Positions 1 through 6,971 of a stretch of 46,469 bases of DNA are shown here, piece by piece. This stretch comes from Candidatus Angelobacter sp. Gp1-AA117 (GTDB lineage Bacteria; Acidobacteriota; Terriglobia; Terriglobales; Acidobacteriaceae), in assembly GCA_003223515.1 (NCBI GenBank), contig QHVI01000095.1:1-46469 (forward strand), given 5' to 3'. A program made the translations under genes and the position numbers. Numbering within the stretch: position 1 is the first letter of the stretch; every line of letters starts with the position of its first letter. Below the pieces are notes generated by a model. It made no database searches. It was not told the origin of the DNA and was given only the letters and a program-made list of their open reading frames with translations.

Positions 1-470
1 AGATGGAGGCGCAGTTTGGAAGCCAAGCGCAGTATCTGCTCGATTTCTATCATGTGTGCGACTACCTGGCGGCGGCCGCAGAGGTGATTGCCGGAACCGA
101 GAAGTCGGCTTGGATAGAGGAGAAGAAGAACTGGCTGAAAGACAATCGCTGGAACGATGTCGTAAAAACCTTGCGGCCATGCATAGAACCGACCCACACC
201 CCCGACCCACAGGCTCCGGTACGTGCTTGCTTTCGTTACCTCTGTAATCATTCCAACTTCCTGAATTACAAAGATGCCTTGGCTGCGGGCCTGCCTATCG
301 GTTCAGGCGAGATCGAAAGTGCCCATCGCTATGTGTTTCAGAATCGACTCAAGATTGCTGGTGGCTGGTGGAAAGTAGAAAATTTAAGGAAGATGATAGC
401 TCTGCGGATCTTGCGAGCCAACCATGGTTGGGAAGATTACTGGAGCAACGTGCATCAGGAAGCTGCATAG
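1..470 (+). CDS. ISKra4-family transposase, C-terminal part (partial at window edge)
   Basis: The gene enters from the left edge and ends at a TAG at 468-470. About 155 residues are visible. The stretch LPIGSGEIESAHRYVFQNR followed by KIAGGWW is typical of the C-terminus of ISKra4-type DDE transposases, which move their own element by cut or copy chemistry on terminal repeats. The N-terminal half and most of the catalytic core lie outside the window. The gene runs towards the truncated CBASS nucleotidyltransferase and its element has cut that gene. The methionine at position 3 is internal, not the real start. Confidence 0.85.
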   Translation, partial: MEAQFGSQAQYLLDFYHVCDYLAAAAEVIAGTEKSAWIEEKKNWLKDNRWNDVVKTLRPCIEPTHTPDPQAPVRACFRYLCNHSNFLNYKDALAAGLPIGSGEIESAHRYVFQNRLKIAGGWWKVENLRKMIALRILRANHGWEDYWSNVHQEAA

Positions 471-495
471 CTGACTCGCACTTTTAATTACACCC
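1..495 (+). mobile_element. Right end of an ISKra4-like insertion sequence
   Basis: The transposase stop is followed by about 25 nt ending in TTTTAATTACACCC near 482-495. At that point the minus-strand reading frame of the CD-NTase stops matching its family (last plausible residues are KEWAQ). I place the element end there by inference. The left end and any target duplication are outside the window. Confidence 0.65.
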
Positions 496-977
496 ACTTG
501 GGCCCATTCCTTCGGCACGCCATACTTGATAATGGTATTGATAACGGCTGCATCCTCGGGAACACAGGGGAGCGCATCAAGGTGAAATGCGACTTCATCT
601 GAGTAGCGGAGGCGCCAGCACCGATTCTTTTCCTCCACAGGTGCCGTCATGCTGTGTGCTTTCGCGTAGCTACTAATTTCTGCGCCGTACAGCTCTTTGA
701 TGTGCTTTTGTGAAAGGGACGTCTTTTCTATTTGTAGCGTGGTCACATTGTCGAGGTCATACTCAGCGTCTGCAAAGAGCGGACGCACGACGGTTCCGTA
801 GCGGAAAGACCCCTGCGAATGGACTTTGGGCCTAAATGCAGTCAGCTTCGATTCGGGCCGGCAGAGCCACTCACCAAGAGAATTGTGGCGATCAACTGCC
901 TTGAGATAGTACGGCTTCGGAATATCAAGGTTATCGACGATTGTGTCTAACAGTTTGTTTTTTAAATCCTGAGTCAT
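496..977 (-). pseudogene. CBASS cyclic-nucleotide synthase (CD-NTase/SMODS), truncated by IS
   Basis: CD-NTases sense phage infection and make cyclic di- or trinucleotides that activate a partner effector. About 160 N-terminal residues remain. The nucleotidyltransferase signature is intact: a QGSFRYGT helix-cap near residues 55-62, metal-binding acids D74 and D76 in AEYDLDNV, and a third acid D134 in FHLDALPC. Family members run to roughly 300-400 residues, so the C-terminal helical half is gone. It is replaced by the IS end, after which the frame reads about 37 unrelated residues to a stop at 384. The ATG shares one base with the TGA of cap5 upstream, so the two genes were translationally coupled. 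Without its C-terminal lobe the enzyme is unlikely to be active. Confidence 0.85.
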
Positions 978-2179
978 CAGTTATCTCCAAATGGAACATC
1001 CAGAGCAGCGACAAAGCCACCACAATCATTTACTTGGTCATATATCCGCCACGGCATATCTGCCTTGGGCATTCGTACACGACCGAACTCAACGGCAACC
1101 GACACCGCCGCCACAGGAAAGACATGAAGCACTGTTTTATTTCCGTGGACGGCCTTTATCTCTTCAAAGAGGCTGCGCGCTATGCAGCGGAATTCGCTCA
1201 ATTGCTCCTTCGTCTTAATGAAATCGTTGTGCGGCTTAGATGTAGAAATACTCCATACGCTTGCGGGTTCGCCCATTGCCCTGAAGACACGGTCGGGAGT
1301 CACAGTTCCACTAAGCGCCACGACCAGAGCGGGCGGTCCAGAATTGTCAAGTGGCCGAATAATTTCTAACGTTGGGACATCTGCTGTCACCTCTGGCCAG
1401 GTCCAACCTGCTGGTTCTCTGTGCAGCTGATAAACATCTGCTGGAACAATGTCACCCAACAGTGTTCCAAGTAAGATCAAGAGGGGCTGAGGAGCAAGAG
1501 CAAACACAGATAGATGGTTGATGTCAGCTGTCGCGATTCGCTCCTTTACACTCTGGCGCACTTTCCGAACCAGGTTCTTTCCTTCCATGTTCCAGAACTC
1601 CGCGTCTCTTTCGACGAATGCGCTGTTTACAGTGCCTAATTGAACCGGAACATCAGATGCAGGGTAAGCATGGGGGAATAGCGCTGGCGCGGTTCGCCGA
1701 TAACTTAGTGGAGCTGTGTGCTCGCCAATATTAGCGCCATAGAGCAGGACATGGCTTCTCTTCTCAGTAGCAATGCCGGTGACAATTTCAATTCGACGTT
1801 CGTGGCTCTTCTTCCATTCCTGGAGGCGTTCTGCAGTATATCGACCGCCGTCCTTGTATTGGTCCAACTTTCGATGACATCCATGACAGACCAGCATCAG
1901 ATTACTGATGTCATTGATTTCATCACTATCTAACCCGCCATGACCTCTCGGACCAATACCACTAAATGAATAAATATGAGATTTTTGTGCAATATTCACA
2001 GACTCCTGGGTTACCGAGGACTTCCAGAGCGAGAGATTACACCCTTCGAACTCACAGCGTCCCGCCGCCTTGCCCCAAAGCATGCACTGAATAGCTGCTG
2101 AGACGTGGCGCGTCACATCTCTCGGGGTGGAATCCTCACGGTGCGAGCTCCTGTTTTCGATCTTTGGTTGACTCGGCAA
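977..2179 (-). CDS. cap5: CBASS effector: HNH endonuclease with SAVED domain (Cap5-type)
   Basis: Cap5 proteins bind the cyclic nucleotide made by the neighbouring CD-NTase through a C-terminal SAVED domain and then degrade DNA with an N-terminal HNH nuclease, killing the infected cell. Residues about 20-115 hold the HNH fold: zinc-type cysteines in CEFEGC and CHGCH, the SHI histidine, and NDISNLMLVC. Residues about 200-400 match SAVED, with LLGTLLGD and the terminal FPVAAVSVAVEFGR. At 400 residues the length is normal. The start is a TTG at 2179, chosen for the AAGGA 5-9 nt upstream. The gene looks intact although its synthase partner is cut, so the effector probably lacks its signal. Confidence 0.88.
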   Translation of the reverse strand: MPSQPKIENRSSHREDSTPRDVTRHVSAAIQCMLWGKAAGRCEFEGCNLSLWKSSVTQESVNIAQKSHIYSFSGIGPRGHGGLDSDEINDISNLMLVCHGCHRKLDQYKDGGRYTAERLQEWKKSHERRIEIVTGIATEKRSHVLLYGANIGEHTAPLSYRRTAPALFPHAYPASDVPVQLGTVNSAFVERDAEFWNMEGKNLVRKVRQSVKERIATADINHLSVFALAPQPLLILLGTLLGDIVPADVYQLHREPAGWTWPEVTADVPTLEIIRPLDNSGPPALVVALSGTVTPDRVFRAMGEPASVWSISTSKPHNDFIKTKEQLSEFRCIARSLFEEIKAVHGNKTVLHVFPVAAVSVAVEFGRVRMPKADMPWRIYDQVNDCGGFVAALDVPFGDN

Positions 2180-2246
2180 CTGATTCCTTCTAACCTCCTA
2201 CGGTAGGAATAAGAACTGTTGTTCGGACACCTTAACCGTAGTAGAG

Positions 2247-2297
2247 TGGTTTACACGTGAACCAGTATGAGAGCTTCTGGTTTACATGTCAACCAGT
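2247..2297. promoter_or_regulatory. Twin operator palindromes between cap5 and capH
   Basis: Two related palindromes lie in the divergent intergenic region: TGGTTTACACGTGAACCA (2247-2264) and CTGGTTTACATGTCAACCAG (2277-2296). The second is symmetric except for one base pair. Their centres are 31 bp apart, about three helical turns. A half-site, GGAACCAG, follows near 2308. The layout fits a dimeric repressor, presumably the adjacent CapH-like protein, controlling both divergent promoters. The binding protein is inferred. Confidence 0.7.
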
Positions 2298-2329
2298 TTT
2301 TAAAACGGAACCAGCCGGAGGATCTGCGA

Positions 2330-2653
2330 ATGGCAACGCTTGAAGATCTTGGGCGGCTTTTGCAACAGAAGCGTGGCAGTCGGGGCGTTCGCGAGGTGGC
2401 ACGCGAAATTGGGATTAGCCATGCAACTCTGTTGCGGGTAGAGCGTGGCCATCTTCCCGATCTTGAGAATTACCAGAAAATCTGCAAGTGGCTGGGAATT
2501 GACGTAGCTTCTATTGTCGGACCTGTTTCGCAGGCTGGATCGCGACCCGTGCCTCAAGTTCACTTCAGGAAGGTTCCGACTGTCAGTCCTAAAACTGCAC
2601 GGGCATTGGCTAACATGATCCTTGCTGCACAAGCTATGCTTTCATCAAAATAG
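2330..2653 (+). CDS. capH: XRE-family repressor, CapH-type CBASS regulator
   Basis: A 107-residue protein with an N-terminal helix-turn-helix (VREVAREIGISHATLLRVERG). I start it at 2330, which follows GGAGG at 2317-2321 with an 8-nt spacer. An earlier in-frame ATG at 2267 lies among the operators and has no ribosome site. The gene is divergent from cap5 and directly followed by an ImmA/IrrE-type metallopeptidase. This is the arrangement described for CapH-CapP, where CapH represses CBASS genes until CapP cleaves it after DNA damage. The C-terminal 45 residues may form the oligomerisation and cleavage segment. The specific CapH assignment rests mainly on context. Confidence 0.75.
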   Translation: MATLEDLGRLLQQKRGSRGVREVAREIGISHATLLRVERGHLPDLENYQKICKWLGIDVASIVGPVSQAGSRPVPQVHFRKVPTVSPKTARALANMILAAQAMLSSK

Positions 2654-3259
2654 ATGGTGGATCAGGGGGGCTCATTGTTGCGCCGGGGCTTTAAGACATG
2701 GTGCGAAAATGTGTCCTATGGCTACCGACGTGATCTGAATCTGTCAAGACATGCAAGGCTAGATCCAAGGAATTTAGCTCGGCAAATCGGCGTTGCAATC
2801 TTAACTCCCCATGACATTCCCGGGTTGGATGCCGAAACATTGAACCATCTTCTAACCGTTGATCCCGATAGTTGGTCCGCGGTGACATTGACCATCGGGC
2901 AGGTCTCTATCGTAATCACGAACAGCAGCCATCCCGATACGCGGCAGAACAATAGTCTTGCCCACGAGCTTTCTCATCTCATTCTCAAACATCCGCCCTC
3001 GCAAGCGTTTGTTACACCCGATGGCATGATGGTGATGAATGAATACAATCGTGTTCACGAGGAGGAGGCCAATTGTCTTTCGGCTACACTCTTAATTCCA
3101 CGAGATGGCCTCATTCATTTCCTCTCGCTCGGATGGAACGATGAGGAACTCGCAGCACATTTTGGGGTCAGTATGGACTTACTTCGGATGCGGAAGAATC
3201 TTACAGGGGTTGAAAGACAACTGAGCCGGTTCAGAGCTTTAAAAAAGCGGCGATTTTAG
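2654..3259 (+). CDS. capP: ImmA/IrrE-family zinc metallopeptidase, CapP-type
   Basis: A 201-residue protein with the zinc motif HELSH (H104, E105, H108) and a downstream EEEANCLSATLLIP helix carrying the likely third ligand. Its ATG follows the TAG of capH with no gap, so the pair is co-translated. CapP enzymes cleave CapH and so induce CBASS. Described CapP proteins are held inactive by a cysteine that occupies the zinc. Cys17 here is a possible counterpart, which is inference. Ordinary phage-type ImmA/IrrE peptidases share the same motif, so the CBASS role depends on the neighbourhood. The gene looks intact. Confidence 0.8.
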   Translation: MVDQGGSLLRRGFKTWCENVSYGYRRDLNLSRHARLDPRNLARQIGVAILTPHDIPGLDAETLNHLLTVDPDSWSAVTLTIGQVSIVITNSSHPDTRQNNSLAHELSHLILKHPPSQAFVTPDGMMVMNEYNRVHEEEANCLSATLLIPRDGLIHFLSLGWNDEELAAHFGVSMDLLRMRKNLTGVERQLSRFRALKKRRF

Positions 3260-3654
3260 TGTCAGCCGATCTTGTTCAGCAGTTCGGCCCCCGTGAGAAT
3301 TGCCGTTGAGGTTGCTCCGACTGCTGTATTGCCTAGGGCCATAACATCGTTAAGGTGGAGGTTTCTCGGACACAGATCGACATTGTAAAATAGAGAGTGC
3401 CAAAAGCTGGGTTTTTTCCCGGAAGTCATCAAGCAGGAGTGGTATTGCTTTTTGCTGAATAGCGCGGCTGGCTGAGGATCCCGCAGCTACAAATTCATAT
3501 ACAAAAACAGGCGGCGGCTCACACAAGTTCGCCGAACCTTATTGAAACATAAGTATTTGCGGCCAAACAATCAGGCCCGACCCCCTGGGCCCAAGCCAGG
3601 AGGTTCAGTGCCACGTCTTCGAGATTTACGGAATCGACTCTTCCAATTTGCGAA
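3260..3654. other. Gene-poor stretch with one doubtful small ORF
   Basis: About 395 bp with no well-supported gene. On the minus strand a 55-codon frame (3429 down to 3262, starting MTSGKKPSFWHS and ending GAELLNKIG) is open but has no ribosome site. A second open minus frame at about 3380-3530 has no clear start. Either could be a relic of a longer gene. I see no promoter or terminator that I would defend. Confidence 0.3.
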
Positions 3655-3807
3655 TTATAAAAGACGTGGACGTTGCCTTTCTCCGTGCTCGCCCAATTTG
3701 TACCCTAAACATCCGGAGATGCCGACAACAAGAATAAGGACAACTATGACAACAAGTATCGGAACGCCCTTTGCGCCCCCGAATGCTGCAACGCCAATGC
3801 TCCCCAT
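3655..3807 (-). CDS. Small single-pass membrane protein (50 aa)
   Basis: The protein starts MGSIGVAAFGG and has one strongly hydrophobic helix (VPILVVIVVLILVVGISG) followed by a basic tail ending ERQRPRLL, so it probably sits in the inner membrane with the tail in the cytoplasm. The start at 3807 is chosen because AGAGGAGG lies 7 nt upstream. It follows the DUF457-type gene on the same strand after an 89-bp gap, and the two may share a transcript. No family is recognised and no function can be proposed. Confidence 0.6.
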   Translation of the reverse strand: MGSIGVAAFGGAKGVPILVVIVVLILVVGISGCLGYKLGEHGERQRPRLL

Positions 3808-3896
3808 TAAACTACCTCCTCTATATTTACTGAACTCTTCGATGCACCAAAAGCTTTGGCGCTGCAAAACATTCTCGATGCTGTACCCGCCTTGTG

Positions 3897-4400
3897 CTAA
3901 ATCTTAAGCGCTGTTCGTCCGGTCCAAATCGGAATTCCACGGGGAGTAGCAGCATCGAGCAGGAGATGCGATACGTAACCGGCAGTCAATCCATTCAAAA
4001 AGCCTGCAAGTAGCGTCCAAATAAATTCACAAATTTCCGACCACACCTGTTGTAACGGTATCGGTGGGATCGGCAGCCACTCGCCCGTATGAATGTCCTC
4101 AACCTGAGGCAGCACTCGGCACTTGGCAGCATTTTGTCTACAGATGCTGGCCCAATTAGCCAATGCTTGTTGCGCGTAGACCAATGCTCCGCCCGCGGCT
4201 GCACTATGGCAGATGCCACGATGCCAAGAACAAACTGCAGGTTCTAGCCAGTCGGGAGCAATTCCGCCTACCATTCCACCAAGAGCGCCTCCCATCATTT
4301 CAATCAAGAAGTGTGGTTTCGATTCCTGCTGTGCTTGAGCAGCAGCTAGGGCAAGCCCGGCGGTCGCGCCGACATATTTGTGTGTTTCTCTTCCAGGCAT
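3897..4400 (-). CDS. YdjM/DUF457-type membrane-associated metal-dependent hydrolase
   Basis: A 167-residue protein with the scattered histidine and aspartate motifs of this family: HKYVGATAG near the N-terminus, GGIAPDWLEP, WHRGICHS, and SHLLLDAATPRGI near the C-terminus. It has several hydrophobic glycine-rich segments. Members are inner-membrane proteins annotated as metal-dependent hydrolases, some known as LexA-regulated YdjM; their substrate is unknown. The ATG at 4400 has GAGGAG about 8 nt upstream; a TTG one codon earlier is less likely. It may be co-transcribed with the small membrane protein downstream. Confidence 0.75.
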   Translation of the reverse strand: MPGRETHKYVGATAGLALAAAQAQQESKPHFLIEMMGGALGGMVGGIAPDWLEPAVCSWHRGICHSAAAGGALVYAQQALANWASICRQNAAKCRVLPQVEDIHTGEWLPIPPIPLQQVWSEICEFIWTLLAGFLNGLTAGYVSHLLLDAATPRGIPIWTGRTALKI

Positions 4401-4552
4401 CAACTTTTCTCCTCAAAATGCAGAAATAAACACCCGCCAATTGAACTTTGTCGCGTGATAATGTCAAACAGCCTTAGCTTAGGCTAAGAAATTGAGTATT
4501 GTCTCGGACATTGAAAGTGGCCTTACCGTGTCCGGGATCTAGGCGGTGTGAG

Positions 4553-5398
4553 ATGGGGGACGAGCTAACCAGCGTACAATGGCGCGAAAAGATCAACCCT
4601 GTGTTCGTTATCGGAATACAGCTTTTGAAGTTTTTGTCACGTCTATTCAACAATTTAGAACTTGACCAAGACTTTGATGGTCAGGCGACAAAATTCTTTA
4701 TTGAGTTTTGCCAAGGCAGCCTGCAATTTCTTCCAGAAACAGATCCTGAAAACGGACAAATCGAAGAGCACACCCAAGGGCTGTCAAGAAAGCTAGCTGA
4801 GGAGGGAATCTTTTCCAACCCTGAAGTCTGTCACGCTATGGCTGAGCTTGGAGCAAGAGGGGCCAACGTTACCCCCGAACTCCTTAAAATGGGTTTTGCC
4901 CGGCCTCACTGGTGGATGCGGTACAGTTCTTGGTCGGATTTACTCAAAACAGAACGCCTCGGGGAGACCTTTCTGAATCTATGGTCTTTATTGCATTTTC
5001 AGATTCCATTAGCCGAACTGACGCAACGTGTCACTGAAGGTGACCATAAGCTCTATGCAAAGTTATTCCGCTTTGAAGGGAATGGGGTTCTGGAGCCAAA
5101 TACGTTTCCTGAGGGAATCTTAAAAAGTTTTGATGATCGAGCCACGCAGATAGTCGGTCGAGCATTGTTGCTGCGGGGCGAACCTCAGGGCCATCAATTG
5201 CGTCTTCGGATGACGCTATTTTTTGGTTGGGATTTCGGATTGGCCGATCTTTCGATTAATGAATTGCACGGCTTTCTGACAGAGATGCAAATTATTCCGA
5301 AATTCTATGACCCCGAAACTCTTAGGAAATTCCGAAATCGGATGCGGCACCAAATTAAGAATTCGTCCAAAGTGTCCTTATTGCAACCATCCAGTTAG
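4553..5398 (+). CDS. Protein of unknown function (281 aa)
   Basis: I do not recognise the family. The protein is soluble in appearance, with a helical N-terminal half and a conserved-looking C-terminal block (ALLLRGEPQGHQLRLRMTLF, then GWDFGLADLSINELHGFL). The start at 4553 (MGDELTS) is preferred over an in-frame start 54 nt upstream because a purine-rich AGGCGG lies just before it, but the choice is weak. Its stop is only 4 bp from the stop of the convergent winged-helix gene and there is no hairpin between them, so its transcript probably runs antisense into that operon. Confidence 0.6.
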   Translation: MGDELTSVQWREKINPVFVIGIQLLKFLSRLFNNLELDQDFDGQATKFFIEFCQGSLQFLPETDPENGQIEEHTQGLSRKLAEEGIFSNPEVCHAMAELGARGANVTPELLKMGFARPHWWMRYSSWSDLLKTERLGETFLNLWSLLHFQIPLAELTQRVTEGDHKLYAKLFRFEGNGVLEPNTFPEGILKSFDDRATQIVGRALLLRGEPQGHQLRLRMTLFFGWDFGLADLSINELHGFLTEMQIIPKFYDPETLRKFRNRMRHQIKNSSKVSLLQPSS

Positions 5399-5402
5399 CC
5401 AA

Positions 5403-5927
5403 TTACAACTCAGAATGCTGCCACCGAACAGATGCCTTTAAGCGATACCGTACTTCGTTCATAGTTGTAGACTCAGAGATGACGATCTTCGTTGGATCAA
5501 TGCTCAGCCTGGCTTCTTTGAGAGCCAGACGAAAACCCAAACGCAAGCGCATCATTTGCTGCTTAATTGCAGTCCTGCTCATCCCACTACTCATCAGTGC
5601 TTTCGTCTTCGCATTTGTTCCGTGCCGCCTGTAAAATTCGTCGATGTTCATGCGAGCGGCGATCTGCCCGGCAGACTGACCAACATGTCTGTGTGCGGCC
5701 AAGAAATCTGTGAGCAACCTGAGACGCAGGGATAACGGTACAGCGAATTCCCGTCGCCGATAGATGACCCAAACGCCTAGAACCTCCTCGCCTGGCAAAC
5801 ACTCTCCACGCTGCCAGAACCTGTGCCGAATGAGCAGTCTGATGCCTGTTTCCCTGAGCCTTCGCGCTTCTCCAGTCATCACGCGAACTTGCCGTATGAC
5901 ACGCGCAAACTCATTTTTCTTCGCCAT
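5403..5927 (-). CDS. OmpR/PhoB-type winged-helix DNA-binding protein (HRFW family copy 1)
   Basis: A 174-residue protein. The N-terminal 35 residues contain HRFWQRG, followed by strands and helices (VPLSLRLRLLTDFLAAHRHV). A likely recognition helix lies in SRTAIKQQMMRLRL, and the ending NEVRYRLKASV resembles the wing of OmpR-type output domains. There is no receiver domain, but two receiver-like proteins are encoded immediately upstream in the same operon, so it may be the DNA-binding part of a split response regulator. The start at 5927 has GGAGG 10 nt upstream and overlaps the previous gene by 17 bp. A shorter paralogue lies at 13386-13667. The wHTH assignment is from pattern reading and is moderately sure. 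Confidence 0.65.
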   Translation of the reverse strand: MAKKNEFARVIRQVRVMTGEARRLRETGIRLLIRHRFWQRGECLPGEEVLGVWVIYRRREFAVPLSLRLRLLTDFLAAHRHVGQSAGQIAARMNIDEFYRRHGTNAKTKALMSSGMSRTAIKQQMMRLRLGFRLALKEARLSIDPTKIVISESTTMNEVRYRLKASVRWQHSEL

Positions 5928-6258
5928 AAAATACGAACCTCCATCCCAGTTCTTCGAGATCAAGCTGATAATCGTCTCCGTGATCGAGTTCCGTACAGGC
6001 GAGCACAAGTATTGGAAACCCATCCGGTTTTCGCAAACTCGTCAACTTGCGCAGGGTTCGTTTGATTTCATCGGTGAGGCGAACCCCCGAAAGTTCAACT
6101 ACGATGAAGTCGATGCGGCATACATCGATCTCTGCCATTCCTTTCAGAACCGGACTTACGTCGGGCCCGATCACGACATATCCTCGTTCGCGGAGCCATG
6201 CGGCGCATTGTTCCCGATGCAGCGAATCGGGATCGACAAGAAGGATCGTCTCTCTCAT
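5911..6258 (-). CDS. Receiver-like protein with Glu at the phospho-acceptor site
   Basis: A 115-residue stand-alone receiver-like domain. Strand 1 with the acidic pocket is ILLVDPDS, followed by REQCAAWLRERGYVV. At the strand-3 position where response regulators carry the phosphorylated Asp, it reads IDFIVVELSG, a Glu. The usual Lys before the last helix is not evident (FVFYGEEK). A Glu here can mimic the phosphorylated state, so this may be a permanently on or signal-independent pseudo-receiver. The ATG overlaps the upstream gene's stop (ATGA) and has AAGGAGG in front. It shares the block LRKLTSLRKPDG with its upstream neighbour, suggesting duplication. Confidence 0.6.
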   Translation of the reverse strand: MRETILLVDPDSLHREQCAAWLRERGYVVIGPDVSPVLKGMAEIDVCRIDFIVVELSGVRLTDEIKRTLRKLTSLRKPDGFPILVLACTELDHGDDYQLDLEELGWRFVFYGEEK

Positions 6259-6776
6259 AGCGATCCTCCTTCGTCGGTTTCGTCACCCGAACTGTTGGGT
6301 ATTGTTTCCGGCACAAGACTCGGATCTGGTACCTTGCAGCGAATTATGTGAGCTTCGAACTCAGCCTCGACAAATCGCTGAAACTCAGGAGTCCAATCGT
6401 CTGGTACGAAACAGGTCTTCGGCAAAGAAATGCCATCGCTTCTTCGTAGTCGGCAGATACGACGCAGTTCCTGGAATTCATCGTGACTGATCCGGCGGGT
6501 AAGGTCGCAAAAGAGATAATCAAAATTCCATATTTGGTTATCCGAGAGGCCGGAATAGGTTTTACCGCCTTCCTCGGGAACAAAAACCTTGTGACCGTGG
6601 GGGCGTAACGACAATGCGAAGCTATCGCGATAGGGAAGCTCAAAATTGAGTAAAAGAAAGCCTCCGGAAGGGGATAGTGGAGGGCTGACGGTGCCATCTT
6701 GACAGATTGGCTCTAGTTTCCTATAAATAGAGGGCTTAGTGCGGAGAGACGCTGGTTTCTCGTCGGCTGTGGGCAT
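6255..6776 (-). CDS. Divergent receiver-like protein (first gene of operon)
   Basis: A 173-residue protein with a 40-residue leader of no clear fold, then a receiver-like core: GGFLLLNFELPYRDSF (strand 1, acidic pocket mostly lost), and FDYLFCDLTRRIS, where an Asp occupies the phospho-acceptor position. The block LRRICRLRRSDG is closely related to one in the next gene, so the two are probably paralogues of which this one keeps the Asp and the other has Glu. The start at 6776 has AAGGA 8-12 nt upstream. It leads a three-gene overlapping operon divergent from the CHASE2/caspase cluster, with 195 bp between them. Remote homology only, so the fold call is tentative. Confidence 0.55.
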   Translation of the reverse strand: MPTADEKPASLRTKPSIYRKLEPICQDGTVSPPLSPSGGFLLLNFELPYRDSFALSLRPHGHKVFVPEEGGKTYSGLSDNQIWNFDYLFCDLTRRISHDEFQELRRICRLRRSDGISLPKTCFVPDDWTPEFQRFVEAEFEAHIIRCKVPDPSLVPETIPNSSGDETDEGGSL

Positions 6777-6810
6777 ATTGTGTCCTTAGTGGGAGATATG
6801 TCCGTGGCCG

Positions 6811-6861
6811 CTCGCGAAAGCGAGTGAATCCGCCCAGGGAGCTCGAACTCCCTGGGTTTTT
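6811..6861 (+). terminator. Two hairpins, the second followed by a T run (terminator-like)
   Basis: CTCGC-GAAA-GCGAG (6811-6824) is followed by a perfect 9-bp stem CCCAGGGAG/CTCCCTGGG (6833-6856, loop CTCGAA) and TTTTT. Read on the plus strand it is a canonical intrinsic terminator. It lies between the two divergent operons, where no plus-strand gene ends. It would stop either a short leader RNA or antisense transcription coming through the receiver operon. On the minus strand it would be a 5' UTR structure of that operon. A near-identical element is at 13705-13739. Confidence 0.65.
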
Positions 6862-6971
6862 CGCTTTCTTTAAGCGGACAGTCATGCGCATCACGCGCAA
6901 GGCAAAAGGTAGGCCTTTAAGCTATTCCCCAGCTTGAGCCGAACATGAATTGTTTCTGAAATATTTCTGAA

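Noticed and set aside
3542..3907. 121-codon plus-strand frame
   Set aside because: It is antisense to the small membrane protein, has low-complexity proline-rich composition and no ribosome site.
4553..5398. Possible abortive-infection protein
   Set aside because: It lies among defence genes, but I see no motif of any known Abi family, so no function is assigned.
6811..6861. Hairpin pair considered as the end of a small independent RNA gene
   Set aside because: No promoter could be identified in the short stretch between the receiver operon start and the hairpins, so I list it only as a terminator-like element.
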